A stretch of DNA of 64,000 nucleotides, taken from contig NZ_LT670817.1 of the NCBI RefSeq assembly GCF_900129425.1, positions 2,046,001-2,110,000 of the forward strand, in the 5' to 3' direction. This DNA is from Bradyrhizobium erythrophlei. GTDB lineage: Bacteria; Pseudomonadota; Alphaproteobacteria; Rhizobiales; Xanthobacteraceae. How positions within the stretch are numbered: the stretch's first letter is position 1; every line of letters begins with the position of its first letter. Made by a program: the position numbers and the translations under genes. This document shows positions 1 through 10,100 of the stretch, piece by piece. The notes beneath the pieces were generated by a model. It was not told where the DNA came from. It saw nothing but the letters and a program-made list of their open reading frames with translations, and searched no databases.

Positions 1-74
1 AGATCGATTTTTTGGATTGGGAGCGCGTTGACCCCGTAAAACGGCCGCTGCCGCTGGGCGTGTCTGGCGGATAA

Positions 75-932
75 GTGAGAGGCAATGTCGCTTTCTGGCA
101 CAAAGCGGACATCCCGCACGCTCCGACCCACGTCCGCTTTCGGGGAGAACAGCGGACATCACGTCCCGCGCGGTTTCCATGGAGCGTCGTTCTTAGGGGC
201 TCGCCGCGAACACTAGGTCCTCACGTCGCTCAGGCGGCTTCACCGCGGCTCAAGACAGTCAAGCGTGACGCAGCTAATGCATCTAAGCTCGACCCCGACT
301 CTCTGAGATATTTGCGTCCGTTACCGGAGACCGCTGACGAAGTTTGTGAGGTTGGACGTGATTTAGATGCGTCCAACGCTGACATATTTCTCGGGGAGCG
401 GGCGACCGAGGGCGTTGTGAAGGCTTTAAGTCGTAAAAATGAACTTTCCAACTACCGGATAGTGCATTTCGCGACGCACGGGTTTCTTCCGGGGCAAGCA
501 GGCTCCGGATCGGAGGCTGCTTTGCTGCTCACGCCTCCGGCCAAGGCGACGGACGATGACGATGGGCTGCTCACCGCGTCAGAAATCGCAGATCTGAGAC
601 TAGATGCAGACTGGGTAATCCTGTCAGCCTGCAATACCGGGGCCGGCGGCACAGAAAATGGAGTTCCCCTTTCCGGACTTGCGAAGGTGTTCTTTTATGC
701 CGGCGCCCGGTCTCTCCTTGTATCGTCGTGGCCCGTGTATTCGGACGCCGCAGTCGCGACTTTAGAGAACACCTTTCGGATACTTGCTCGCTCAACGGAG
801 TCGCAGCCTCTGGTAAGGGCGGAGGCCTTGCGTCAAGCGATGAATGAGGTGAGAAGCTCGCCATCGCATCCTTACTTTGCCCATCCTGCAGAATGGGGAG
901 CTTTTGTTCTGGTAGGAAACGGGACATTCTAA
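75..932 (+). pseudogene. CHAT-domain protein, 3' remnant
   Basis: The last ~210 codons (from about position 290) read as a CHAT domain, the caspase-like peptidase fold often found behind TPR repeats. The expected catalytic histidine is in HFATHGF and the cysteine in LSACNTG, followed by the usual SSWPV and AEWGAFVLVG segments. Full-length CHAT proteins normally carry long N-terminal repeats. Here the first ~55 codons are instead an intergenic repeat containing AAAGCGGAC, so the open frame starts inside a repeat and no ribosome site is convincing. I read it as a 5'-truncated gene. A short expressed CHAT protein cannot be excluded because the peptidase domain is intact. Confidence 0.7.
80..170 (+). 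repeat. AAAGCGGAC-type intergenic repeat
   Basis: TGGCACAAAGCGGACATC followed by further GCGGACAT and GTCCGCTTTC segments. Related stretches lie at 1050-1085, 54315-54345 and 63712-63741 of this window. I recognise this kind of sequence as a frequent intergenic repeat in Bradyrhizobium-group genomes. It makes the 5' end of the CHAT reading frame. Confidence 0.55.
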
Positions 933-1395
933 AGGATCGGGACAAAAACCTCGCTGGAGCCTTAGCAAATATACGGTGATTAAATAAACCGCTCGGGCGC
1001 AGTGGAGCATTGCAAGGTTCGATTCGCGTAATGGGCGGTTATGGAACGTCGGGTTTTGGCGCAAAGCGGACCTTCAGGGCTTCCACAACAGCAGTTTACT
1101 GCTGGGACGGATCGTCAGGGGCGAGGGCGACAATCACGCCGCGGCGGATTAAGGCGCGGCCGGTTTAGTGCGAGAGTATGCGCAATGGCGCTCTCGAGGT
1201 CCCGCGCTGCGCGTAAGTTTTACGACCGCGATGATTTGCCCTTCCTGAATTCTCATCGCAATCTCCTGTCGGAGGGGCCTCCTGGCGCCTTCTCGTTAAT
1301 GTCAATGTCGAGCGGCACGTGCCTCAGCAACGCCTGTCCCTGTCGCAAACTCAATCTGACTAGCGGTTGATCGAGAATCGGGCGATGCTGTTATG
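933..1395. other. Intergenic stretch without a recognisable gene
   Basis: No frame here looks like protein coding. It contains another AAAGCGGAC-type repeat copy at about 1050-1085 (TTGGCGCAAAGCGGACCTT). Nothing else was identified. Confidence 0.5.
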
Positions 1396-1536
1396 GGATG
1401 AGAGATCTTGTCAGGGCTCATTGTTTGGGTGGTCGCAGATCTGTTTCGGTCGCGGGCAGCGCTCGAGGCTGAAATTTGGACGTTGCGGCAGCAGATAAAC
1501 GTTCTGCGGCGAACCGCTCCTAAGCCTGCACATCGC
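1396..1536 (+). pseudogene. Integrase/transposase N-terminal remnant
   Basis: The frame starting at 1405 reads LSGLIVWVVADLFRSRAALE followed by AEIWTLRQQINVLRR. This is the N-terminal signature of a DDE integrase-type transposase common in rhizobia (SRAALEAENLVLRQQLNVLRR). It stops at a TGA after about 50 codons, with no catalytic domain. A fragment of the same family is present on the other strand at 18263-18358. Confidence 0.6.
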
Positions 1537-1747
1537 GGAAAAGTTTGGGGTCTACTGCACCGCTGACCCGCATGAGATAAAAAAAGAGTACACCAAGCTT
1601 CGCGAAGACGGCGGTGTCGTGTGGGCGACAATGCGCTCCGAAATAATCTGCGCGCCTTGTCTGCTCGGGCGCATGGAAGGCGAGTTCATTGTTGATCCTC
1701 GCAGCGTCTATCCGAAGAGTTCCCCGTGTCGGCTCAGAGCGCGATAG
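1505..1747 (+). other. Unassigned open frame lacking a clear start
   Basis: A frame of about 80 codons without ATG, ending TAG at 1745. It contains EKFGVYCTADPHEIKKEY and a CAPCLLGRMEGEF segment with a CxxC pair. The composition looks protein-like, but I recognise no family. It overlaps the transposase remnant in another frame. It is either a gene fragment or chance. Confidence 0.2.
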
Positions 1748-1820
1748 GCTGTAGAGCCGACGCGGTTCTCGCCCCAACATCTAGGTCGATTGCCTCGTCA
1801 TTGCCGGCGATCAATTCGCG

Positions 1821-1856
1821 AAAAAAAGCCCCGCGAGATGCGGGGCTTCTTTTGTT
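1821..1856 (-). terminator. Intrinsic terminator of the secreted repeat-protein gene
   Basis: AAGCCCCGC, a 5-nt loop, then GCGGGGCTT (1826-1848) forms a perfect 9-bp stem. On the minus strand it is followed by a run of seven T. It lies directly after the TGA at 1857-1859. TTTTGTTT on the other side means it could also work on the plus strand. Confidence 0.85.
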
Positions 1857-2324
1857 TCAACGGCCGCGCATCAGAGCCGAGGGAGTCAGTGTCGATCCGC
1901 TTGGATCAGCTGCGACTGCGATGGGACCCAGCGTGTTCCCGGAGATGTTCATGGGTCTGATGGCGATAGGGCCTGTCTGGCCGACCGTGACGCCTGTGGT
2001 ACGGCCGGGCATCAGAGCCGACGGAGTCAGTGTCGATCCGCTTGGATCAGTCGCGACTGCGATGGGAGTCAGTGTCGATCCGCTGGGATCAGCTGCGACT
2101 GCGATGGGACCCAGCGTGTTCCCGGAGATGTTCATGGGTCTGGTGGCGATATGGCCTGTCTGGCCGACCGTGACGCCTGTGGTGGGTAACTCAGTTCCTG
2201 GCAGGCTGACCATGACGCCTGTGGTGCGGTACTGAGTTCCTGGCAGGTTCATCGGGGCTTGCGCCAAGGCGAACGTCGCCGGGAGCGTAAAAGCAAGTGC
2301 CAGTGCGATGGTCGTCAGTTTCAT
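1857..2324 (-). CDS. Secreted protein with internal tandem repeats
   Basis: 155 residues from the ATG at 2324, chosen because AAGGAG lies 6 nt upstream and because a clean Sec signal peptide follows (MKLTTIALALAFTLPATFALAQA). A longer in-frame start at 2501 would bury this signal. The mature part is low-complexity: two ~40-residue copies (about 48-87 and 109-148) of a unit containing TTGVTVGQTG, RPMNISGNTLGPIAVAADPS and GSTLTP, plus a half copy between them. There are no cysteines in the mature region. It has its own terminator. I recognise no functional family. The composition suggests an exported, possibly surface-associated repetitive protein. Confidence 0.65.
   Translation of the reverse strand: MKLTTIALALAFTLPATFALAQAPMNLPGTQYRTTGVMVSLPGTELPTTGVTVGQTGHIATRPMNISGNTLGPIAVAADPSGSTLTPIAVATDPSGSTLTPSALMPGRTTGVTVGQTGPIAIRPMNISGNTLGPIAVAADPSGSTLTPSALMRGR
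1866..2180. repeat. Direct repeats inside the secreted protein gene
   Basis: A block of about 125 bp at 1866-1993 recurs nearly identically further along (about 2060-2180), with a partial unit (GTCAGTGTCGATCCGCT) in between. The copies differ by a few bases, consistent with recent unequal duplication in a coding repeat. Confidence 0.75.
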
Positions 2325-2460
2325 GGATTTCTCCTTGCGTTTGGACAAGCGAAGACGTGGGAATCCCGGCTTGATTGTTCGATTAAATTCTTCGTAAGCC
2401 CGATACAAGTCCGGCAGGTTGTTCACGGCTCGCAGAGCCGCGGTGCTCAAACAATCGTCT

Positions 2461-3069
2461 TCATCGCATGCTGTCGTCGCCGATGCCGGCGTGCTTGGCA
2501 AACAGCAGAATTGCGTAAGCTTCTTCGGCCCGGCTCTTTGCCCACCAAATGTCGCGGCTTTTTTGGTTTCGAAGCCTTGCAGAAAACTCTGGATCCTGCT
2601 GGCGAGCTTCGAGCAGAACCGTTTCAGTTTCTCTCAACTGCGCGATGGTGTACGTGCGATCTCGGGCTGGGGGTCAATGTCCGGGTTGGGTGTGCGCCGT
2701 GCAAAGGCGGCGCTTTCCAGTGGGTGCAAGCCCCACCCGGCAACCGCTCCAGCCGGAAGCAATCGGACCAGCCATGTAGGTAACGGAGTGGCTGAGGCAG
2801 GCCTGCAATTCGCGATAACTGGAAATGCCGTGCCTGCCGTCTCCGCCGACTTGCCGGTTACAGATGCTTTTTTCGCTGGGAGTAAATTGTTTCCATTCCG
2901 TTTGAAGTTTCACGCGCGCTTGCGTCTCACGGGTCACGCAGCTATTCAGCTCCACCTTCGAGCCGATTTCGAACTGGCACTCCCGCGCGATATCGAATTT
3001 CGGCACGACATCCGCGATAAGCGTGGGGTGCAGGGAAGTCAGAATAATGATCGGCAGGTGAATCAGCAT
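2461..3069 (-). pseudogene. Small exported protein gene with an in-frame stop
   Basis: A hydrophobic N-terminus (MLIHLPIIILTSLHPTLIA) is followed by FDIARECQFE, CVTRETQARVKLQTEWKQF and SYRELQACL. I associate this pattern with a small secreted hypothetical family of Bradyrhizobium. A TGA stops the frame at 2674-2676 after 131 codons. The same frame then continues for 70 clearly protein-like codons (TIAQLRETETVLLEARQQ, then IWWAKSRAEEAYAILLFAKH) to a TGA at 2461. Either one gene is split by a nonsense mutation or two ORFs sit in the same frame. The C-terminal part has no good start of its own. Confidence 0.5.
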
Positions 3070-3991
3070 TTTTGTTCTCCGAACTGCGTAAGCAAGAGGT
3101 GATCGACGAAGCTGATGTGGGTTCGCAATCCATCGACACCACTAAATTGAATTTTCAGCCGTCTGAAACCAGCAGGCGCTGGTGCATTCGCGTTGAACGA
3201 CGAGTTGCTTCAAATCAGCTGCCGCCGCTAAGGCATGCCATTGTCGAGAGGAATTCGAGCCGCCGATCTCATTCGTATCCGTGTCGAACCTTCGCAACTC
3301 GGAATTGCGATCGAGTTTTTCGGAATCGCAATCCGGAGAATGTATTTCAAAGATGCGAGCATCAAACGGCTTAGTAGCAGCGCCGTGCAGATCAACGGCG
3401 CTTCGATTTTTCTCTGGAATGGGATGGCCGGCCATACGAGACTGCCATCCGGAATTTCAAAGATATATTCAGATATCTGAAACGCTTCCCCAAAGAAGTC
3501 GAGTTTGAACCAGCGCGGGATCAGGCATAACCAATAGCGTTGGGAGCCGCGATCCATGCACAAGAAGTTCCTCGACCCGCCGGCATCCGCATTCCGTCAA
3601 GCGCCATCATCGCAATTCATCGGGCGAGGCGTGACTCAATGCGGCCACAAGCGTGGACCTGGCGTCGTCGTCATCTCCTCGGCCCGCATGTGGCCGGAGC
3701 GGTCGCGATTTTCAAAGTCCAAGCCTTCAATAGCCGGGTGCGGCCGTCGGGCATGTCAATAAACGCTGCCGCGTCGCAAAGGTCGACGATAATGGCTGGG
3801 CGAGCATAGTCTTGTTGAAGGCATACGCGAACGCACAGGTAGAGGCGAAGCGCGCGCAGTCGGGAACATAGGCGGCAGCTTCATTTAGCCGTGGCGCTGT
3901 CGGCTTTGCAGGCGATCAGGCGGAAAGTCCAATTACTGTTGTGATAGGCACAACGATTCTGCGTTCTGACGAAGGTTGAAAGGAAAGTTTG
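3070..3991. other. Gene-poor stretch with a long repeat copy
   Basis: None of the open frames here has convincing protein character. The recognisable content is the repeat copy at 3437-3731 and, in it, the palindrome TTCAGATATCTGAA at 3468-3481. The rest is unassigned. Confidence 0.5.
3437..3731 (+). repeat. Dispersed ~300-bp repeat, copy A
   Basis: Collinear with 6820-7129. Both begin CGAGACTGCCA, both carry a TTCAGA-TCTGAA palindrome, then GAGCCGCGAT, CATGCACAAGAA, GACCCGCC, GGCGTGACT or AGCGTGACT, ACAAGCGTGGACCTGGCGT, and end TTTCAAAGTCCAAGCCTTCAA. Divergence is moderate, with small indels. Copy B is the leader region of the RND pump. Copy A has no pump gene behind it. Confidence 0.85.
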
Positions 3992-4501
3992 ATGAGGCTT
4001 TGCGGCACCGCGATTGCTATTCTTTTGGTGTTTGGAACTACATCGGCATTTGCGGCCCCGATCGAAAGAGCTGCTGACTCGGCCGAGTGCAAGGGGATTA
4101 TCGCGCGTCTCCTTGAAGCGACCGATGAAAGTTTCGACCACTATTCGCCTTCAGGCGAAGACGTGTTCTTCAGAAATCCCAAAAGTGTGCTGAGCTGCAC
4201 GGGTCATCGGCATGCCGGCATTTCCCTGACGTGGGATGAGGGCGGCTTTCCGCCGAACGAGTGGTTCGGGCTACTCGCGAAGGCAGGCAAAGCGGTAACG
4301 GGAGCCGACTTAACAAAGCTGGAATCAGCATCCCGTCAGTGCTACCGCTCGGCACTGAAGGACAGAACAGAACTAGCCGACATGGAAATCCCCAATGCGA
4401 AGATCGAATGTCAGGATTTCACGCCTGACGGGGGCGGCCTGAACATTAGTATTTGGATGAACGACGCTTTGTCTGTGTCGCCCGTGCTGAATGAACGGTG
4501 A
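3992..4501 (+). CDS. Secreted hypothetical protein
   Basis: 169 residues from the ATG at 3992, with AAGGAAAG upstream at good spacing. The TTG just before it is a less likely start. A Sec signal peptide is evident (MRLCGTAIAILLVFGTTSAFAAP). The mature protein has four cysteines (in SAECKGI, VLSCTGH, RQCYRS, IECQDF), compatible with two disulfides in the periplasm. I do not recognise the family. It is followed by the convergent ketopantoate reductase-like gene, so it seems to be a single-gene unit. Confidence 0.65.
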   Translation: MRLCGTAIAILLVFGTTSAFAAPIERAADSAECKGIIARLLEATDESFDHYSPSGEDVFFRNPKSVLSCTGHRHAGISLTWDEGGFPPNEWFGLLAKAGKAVTGADLTKLESASRQCYRSALKDRTELADMEIPNAKIECQDFTPDGGGLNISIWMNDALSVSPVLNER

Positions 4502-4597
4502 CTCGCCGTTCTGATGTCCAACATAAGGCCGCCTGCTTTCGAGTCGGGGCTTTCGCTTAAAGGCCGCGCCGCTCGCTGCCAAAGGTCGAGACTCGGC

Positions 4598-5635
4598 CTA
4601 TGCGTGGAGCCGCGTCAGGTTTGGTGCAGGAAAGCCCGAGCTTAGCGGGGCATCGTTGCCGTAGAGTGCAGCCTGCCGGCCACGTTCCTGTACCAACGCA
4701 AGCACGGTATCGATCGTCGGTGTTGCGACCTTGACGAGGCGGCCCATTTCCTGGACGGCGGTGACGAGTGCATCGATCTCCAGGGATCGGCCTCGTTCGA
4801 GATCTTGCAGCATCGAAATTTTGTGACCGACGACGGAACCGGCTGCATTCAGCCGCCGCTCCATCATTTCCTCCGGAATGGTGAGACCGAGCGATGCTGT
4901 TATCGCCTGGGCTTCGGCCATCATGGACTTGCATAGGGCGCGGAGGCCGGGCTCGGAGGTGACGCGATCGAGGGTCGCGAGAGTAAGAGCGCTGATCGGA
5001 TTGAAGCAGACGTTGCCCCAGAGCTTGAGCCAGATGTTCCAGCGGATGGTTTCGCGGATCGGCACATCGAATCCGGCCGAAACCAGCGCATCGCGCAGGG
5101 CCACGATGCGTTCCGAGGTGGAGCCGTCGGGCTCGCCGATGGTGAAGCGCTTGAACAGGCGATGTTCGATCACGCCGGGCGCCACGACCTCGCAGGCGGG
5201 ATCGACGACGCAGCCGATGGCGCGCTCCGGTCCAATCGCGTTCCATTGCGCGCCGCCGGGATCGACGCTTTCCAAATGATGGCCGTCCAGCGGGCCGCGC
5301 TCCTTGTAGAAATACCACCAGGGAATGCCGTTCATCGCTGTGAGAACGGCGGTGCGCGGACCGAGGAGCGGAGCGAACGCGCCCGCGCTGGCGTGGGCCT
5401 GCTGCGCCTTCAGCGCGCAGATCACGACATCCTGCGGGTCAAACGCCGCGGGGTCGTCGCTTGCCGGCAAGTCTACCGTGCGCATCTGTCCCTCCACGAT
5501 TAACTTGAGCCCGTGGCTCCGAATGGCCGCCAGGTGCGCACCGCGGGCAATTGCGCAAACTTCATGGCCCGCCAATGCGAGCTCCCCAGCCATGTAGCCG
5601 CCGATCGCCCCGGCGCCGAATACGCATATCTTCAT
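4598..5635 (-). CDS. 2-dehydropantoate 2-reductase family oxidoreductase
   Basis: 345 residues, typical for the ApbA/PanE family. The N-terminal Rossmann motif GAGAIGGYMAGEL (residues 7-19) binds NADP(H). NPISALT and the C-terminal helical domain (EIDALVTAVQEMGRLVKVATP) match the family's ketopantoate-binding half. The start is supported by GAGGAG 6-7 nt upstream. PanE reduces 2-dehydropantoate to pantoate for pantothenate synthesis. Rhizobial genomes carry several paralogues acting on other 2-keto or 3-hydroxy acids, so the substrate is uncertain. It diverges from a LysR regulator gene with a 110-bp shared promoter region. Confidence 0.85.
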   Translation of the reverse strand: MKICVFGAGAIGGYMAGELALAGHEVCAIARGAHLAAIRSHGLKLIVEGQMRTVDLPASDDPAAFDPQDVVICALKAQQAHASAGAFAPLLGPRTAVLTAMNGIPWWYFYKERGPLDGHHLESVDPGGAQWNAIGPERAIGCVVDPACEVVAPGVIEHRLFKRFTIGEPDGSTSERIVALRDALVSAGFDVPIRETIRWNIWLKLWGNVCFNPISALTLATLDRVTSEPGLRALCKSMMAEAQAITASLGLTIPEEMMERRLNAAGSVVGHKISMLQDLERGRSLEIDALVTAVQEMGRLVKVATPTIDTVLALVQERGRQAALYGNDAPLSSGFPAPNLTRLHA

Positions 5636-5677
5636 CGCTAGCTCCTCTGTTTGTCATCCAACGACAGACATATAGAG

Positions 5678-5705
5678 TCTCCCTGTTTTGGTGAGTATCG
5701 GGAGA
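5678..5705. promoter_or_regulatory. Candidate LysR operator in a divergent promoter
   Basis: Inverted repeat TCTCCC (5678-5683) and GGGAGA (5700-5705) separated by 16 nt, centred between the reductase gene and the LysR gene. A second repeat, CGGGA-5-TCCCG, follows just downstream. LysR proteins usually bind such dyads between divergently transcribed genes. The assignment is by position only. Confidence 0.45.
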
Positions 5706-5745
5706 TTTGGCGGGACATCTTCCCGTTTTTCGCGATAATCCGCCC

Positions 5746-6645
5746 ATGGATAAGTTCGCGGCGATGCGAGTGTTCGTCAGGATTGCGGATGCGGGGAATC
5801 TGTCAGCCGCAGGCCGTCAGCTGGGTCTTTCCTTGACCTCCGTCAGCCGCCAGCTCATCGCACTCGAAAAGTTCCTGGGCACTACGCTTGTCGAGAGGAC
5901 GACGCGCCATCTCTCGCTGACGGAGTCCGGTCTACTCTACTACGAACGGGCGAAACAGATTTTGGAGGAGGTCGCCGAGGCGGAACGCGGCCTCACGGCG
6001 CAGAGGGGAATCGCGTCCGGCCGGTTGCATGTGAGCGCTCCTTCGCTGCTCGGTCGGTTGCGCTTGGCGCCAATGCTGCCCGGCTATCTGGCGGAGCAGA
6101 CTCAGGTCTCTATCGATCTGATGCTGGTGGATCGGCCGGTACGTCTCGCCGACGAAGGTATCGATGTTGCCCTTCGCATTGGACCGCTGGAAGACTCAGA
6201 CCTGATTGTCCGCAAGCTCGACGATGTCCAGCTTGTCGTCTGCGCCGCGCCGGAATATCTGCGCCGGCGCGGCGAGCCGGCGACGCCGGACGACCTGGTC
6301 GAGCACGACTGCCTGGCCTTCGGCGATGTACCGGGCGTAGCGGAATGGAGTTTCCAGGACGGCGCGGTGCGAAGATCTCTGCACATTCCAACCCGGCTTT
6401 GCGCCAACGACTTCGATACGTTGGTCAGTGCGGCTTTGGCAGGGGCCGGGCTTGTCCGAGTGCCGTCCTGGCAGGTTACGCATTTTCTCGCTGACCGGCG
6501 GCTCAGGATTGTGCTCGAGGCTTATCAGCGGCCGTCCACACCATTGAGCATCCTAACCCTGCGCAACCGCCTGCTTCTGCCGAAGGTGCGCGCCTTCGTG
6601 GACTTTCTGCAGCAGCACTGGATGCATCCGCGACCGCCTCTCTGA
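5746..6645 (+). CDS. LysR-family transcriptional regulator
   Basis: 299 residues from the ATG at 5746 (MDKFAAMRVFVRIADAGNLS), the canonical LysR beginning. An ATG 13 codons earlier adds a non-conserved extension. The winged HTH spans residues 1-60 (SAAGRQLGLSLTSVSRQLIALE, then TRHLSLTESG). The remainder is the periplasmic-binding-protein-like effector domain. The sequence resembles the CrgA/DmlR-like branch. Its divergent neighbour, a ketopantoate-reductase-like gene, is the likely target, with autoregulation probable. Confidence 0.9.
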   Translation: MDKFAAMRVFVRIADAGNLSAAGRQLGLSLTSVSRQLIALEKFLGTTLVERTTRHLSLTESGLLYYERAKQILEEVAEAERGLTAQRGIASGRLHVSAPSLLGRLRLAPMLPGYLAEQTQVSIDLMLVDRPVRLADEGIDVALRIGPLEDSDLIVRKLDDVQLVVCAAPEYLRRRGEPATPDDLVEHDCLAFGDVPGVAEWSFQDGAVRRSLHIPTRLCANDFDTLVSAALAGAGLVRVPSWQVTHFLADRRLRIVLEAYQRPSTPLSILTLRNRLLLPKVRAFVDFLQQHWMHPRPPL

Positions 6646-7153
6646 TCTTGTGCCTACATACACCCGCTCATAAAGATCGTGTTCAGTCGGTTACGCGCTT
6701 TCGGGAAGCAACCTCTTCGCGTGTAGCCTTCAATACGAATTGATCGTCGAGCGGTGCGTTCCGTTCCCGTCCGTCACCACGGTCACCCCGATTTCCCCAA
6801 CCCGAGACCGATAGTAACCCGAGACTGCCACCTGGATGCATTTCAAAGAAATATTTCAGATCTCTGAAGCGCTTCGCCAAAGAAATTGAGTTTGAAACAA
6901 CGCAGGATCGGACGGAACCAATATCGTCAGGAGCCGCGATTCCATGCACAAGAAATCCTTCGACCCGCCAGCATCCGCGTTTCTTCAGGCGCCATCTTCG
7001 CAATTGATAGGGCGAAGCGTGACTCTTGTCTTGGCGGCTACAAGCGTGGACCTGGCGTAGTCGACATCTCCTTGATCGCCCAGCATGTGGCCGGAGCGGT
7101 CGCGACTTTCAAAGTCCAAGCCTTCAATTCTCTTAGCGATGTGAGGCAAATCA
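6646..7153 (+). promoter_or_regulatory. Upstream region of the RND pump, carrying repeat copy B
   Basis: No protein-coding frame is supported. Most of it is repeat copy B with the palindrome TTCAGATCTCTGAA at 6855-6868. The ribosome site GAGG lies about 8 nt before the pump start codon. The promoter is expected within this interval but I cannot place it. Confidence 0.4.
6820..7129 (+). repeat. Dispersed ~300-bp repeat, copy B
   Basis: Partner of 3437-3731 (shared landmarks are listed there). It ends 24 bp before the ATG of the RND transporter gene, so here the repeat forms the 5' regulatory region of an efflux operon. Confidence 0.85.
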
Positions 7154-10100
7154 ATGGGTATCGTTCGCTTTGCGCTGAAATTTCCGTACACGTTCTACAT
7201 CCTGGCTGCGCTGATTGTGTTCCTGGGCGTCTCGTCCATTATGGTCATGCCGGAGGACATCTTCCCGGAGATCAACATTCCGGTGGTGTCGATAATCTGG
7301 CAGTACACCGGCCTGACCTCGCCCGAGATGGAGCAGCGGGTCAGCACCTATAGCCAGTACGCGATCAGCGCGAACGTCAACGGCATCAAGAACATCGAGG
7401 CGCAGACCCTCAACGGCCTCAATGTCCAGAAGATCTTTTTCCAGCCGGACGTTAGCATCGATCTGGCCATCGCCCAGGTCGTCTCGGCAACAAATTCGAT
7501 CCGTGCCTTGCTGCCCGCCGGCATAAACCCACCGATCGTGGTGGAGTTCAATGCCTCGAGCGTTCCGGTGCTGCAGCTCAGCCTGAGCTCCGACCGCCTC
7601 AATGAACAGCAGCTCTACGATTACGGATTGTACAACCTGCGCCAGCAGCTCGCCCCGGTGCACGGCGTGACCATGCCGACTCCGGATGGGGGCAAATTCC
7701 GGCAGATCATGGTCGATATCGACCCGGTCAAGCTCCAGGCCACGGGCCTGACTCCGTCGGACGTGGTGAACGCGGTCAACGCCCAGAGCCTGACATTGCC
7801 GTCGGGTCTCGCCAAGATCGGCGACACGCAATACCCGGTGCGCACCAATGCGATGCCTACGGCCATCGCCGATCTCAACGACATTCCGGTCAAATATGTC
7901 AATGGGCAGACCGTGTTTCTGCGGGATGTCGGGCAGGTGCACGACGGCTGGGCGGTTCAGCAGAACGTCGTTCGCCAAAACGGGCGTCGCTCGGTGCTGT
8001 TGGGCGTCATCAAGAACGGCAATGCCTCGACGGTCACGGTCGTGAACGGCGTCCGCAAGGTCCTGAAGATCGCGCGTGAGGCAGCGCCGCCCGGGCTGAC
8101 CATCACCGAGCTGTTCGATCAATCGAAGCTGGTCACGTCATCGATCGTGGGCGTCCTCCGCGAGGGGGCGATCGCGGCCGGGCTCACCGGCCTGATGATT
8201 CTGTTGTTTCTCGGCTCATGGCGATCGACCCTGATCGTCTTGATCTCAATTCCGCTGTCGATCCTGGCATCCATCGTCGTCTTGCACTTTCTCGGCGACA
8301 CGCTCAACACAATGACCCTCGGCGGCATGGCGCTCGCGGTCGGCATTCTCGTCGACGATTCGACGGTGACGATCGAGAACACCCACCGGCTGCGCGGTGA
8401 AGGGATGCCCCTTGCGGCGGCAACCCTGTACGGGTCCGCCAGCATCGCGGTCCCCACCATGGTCTCGACGCTGGCGATCAGCTGCGTGTTCACATCGGTG
8501 GTGTTCCTGGAAGGGCCGGCGAAATTCCTGTTCACGCCGCTTGGGCTTGCCGTGGTGTTCGCCATGCTTGCGTCGTATACGCTGTCGAGGACCTTGACGC
8601 CCGTCATCATCGGGGTGCTGCTCAAGGGTGAACATCACGACGCAACGCCTGGCTCGGGCAATGTGTTTACGCGCTTTCACGAGGGCTTCGACCACGCTTT
8701 CGAGCGATTTCGCCGCGGCTATCTCCGCGCGCTGACGATGCTCCTGAAACGGCGCCGAATCGTCCCCGTCGTCGCCGCGCTGATGCTTGCGCTGGGCGGC
8801 GTCATGCTCACCTTTGTTGGCCGCGACTTCTTCCCTGCGATCGACGGCGGCCAGATCAAGCTTCACGTCCGTGCCCCGGCCAACACGCGCATCGAACACA
8901 CGGAGCTCATCTTCCAGGAGATCGAAGACAAGATCCGCGAGGTCATCCCGGCGCGGGAACGCGATCTCATCGTCGACGATTTCGGGGTCCCGGAACGACC
9001 GTACAACCTCGCCTTCACCGACGGGTCGACCATCAACGTCAACGACGGGGTGATCCTGGTGTCGCTGAAGAAGGGACATGCGCCAACGGCAAATTACGTG
9101 CGTAAGCTCCGTGAAGTGCTGCCAGCCGCGTTTCCGTCCGACATATTCTATTTCCAGGCCGCCGACATGATCACCCAGGTTCTCAATTTCGGGCTCCCGG
9201 CGCAGATCGACGCTCGCGTGGTCGGCACCGACCGCGCCACGAATCGGCAGGTGGCGGAGGAGTTGCGGCGGCGCATTGCGGCCGTTCCGGGGGTCACCGA
9301 TGTTCATCTGCAGCAAGAGCTCGATGCACCGGACTTCATGGCCAGCATCGACCGGTCGCGCGCACTTCAGTTCGGTCTCAACGCGCAAACGATCGCCAAT
9401 GACCTCAACACGAGCCTCAGTTCCTCAGAACAGGTCTCCCCCAATTTCTGGACTGATCAGGGAGACGGTATTCCCTACTACTTCGCAGTCCAGACACCGG
9501 AGCATCAGGAGAGCTCGCTCGGCGAGCTGGGCAATACGCCGGTGTCTACCGCGATCGCCTCCAACGGCCCGCCAATACCGGGGCTGCTGAGCAACGTGGC
9601 GACGCTGCAGCGCTCCAGCGTGCCGACCAACCTGAACCAGACGAACATCCAGCCCGTGTTAGACATCTACGCCAGCGTGCAGGGCCGCGATCTCGGCAGC
9701 ATCTCCGACGACATCAGCAAGATCAAGGCGGAGCTGCAGAAGGAGCTCAAACCCGGCAACACCATCGAGGTTCTTGGCCAGATCCAGAGCATGAACGACT
9801 CCTTCCGCGATCTCGGCATCGGGCTGATGTTCGCGGCGGTGCTGGTCTACTTCCTGATGGTGGTGAACTATCAGAACTTCGGCGATCCGTTCGTGGTGAT
9901 CCTGGCTCTGCCGGCGACCTTGTGCGGGATCGTCACGATGCTGTTTATCACCGGCACGACCCTCAGTGTCCCCTCCCTGATGGGCGCGATCATGGCGGTC
10001 GGCACCGCCTCGGCGAATTCCATCCTGCTCGTGACGTTCGCGCGCGAGCAGCAGCTTGCCGGCCGGACGGCTTTTCGGGCCGCGCTCGATGCGGGCCGCT

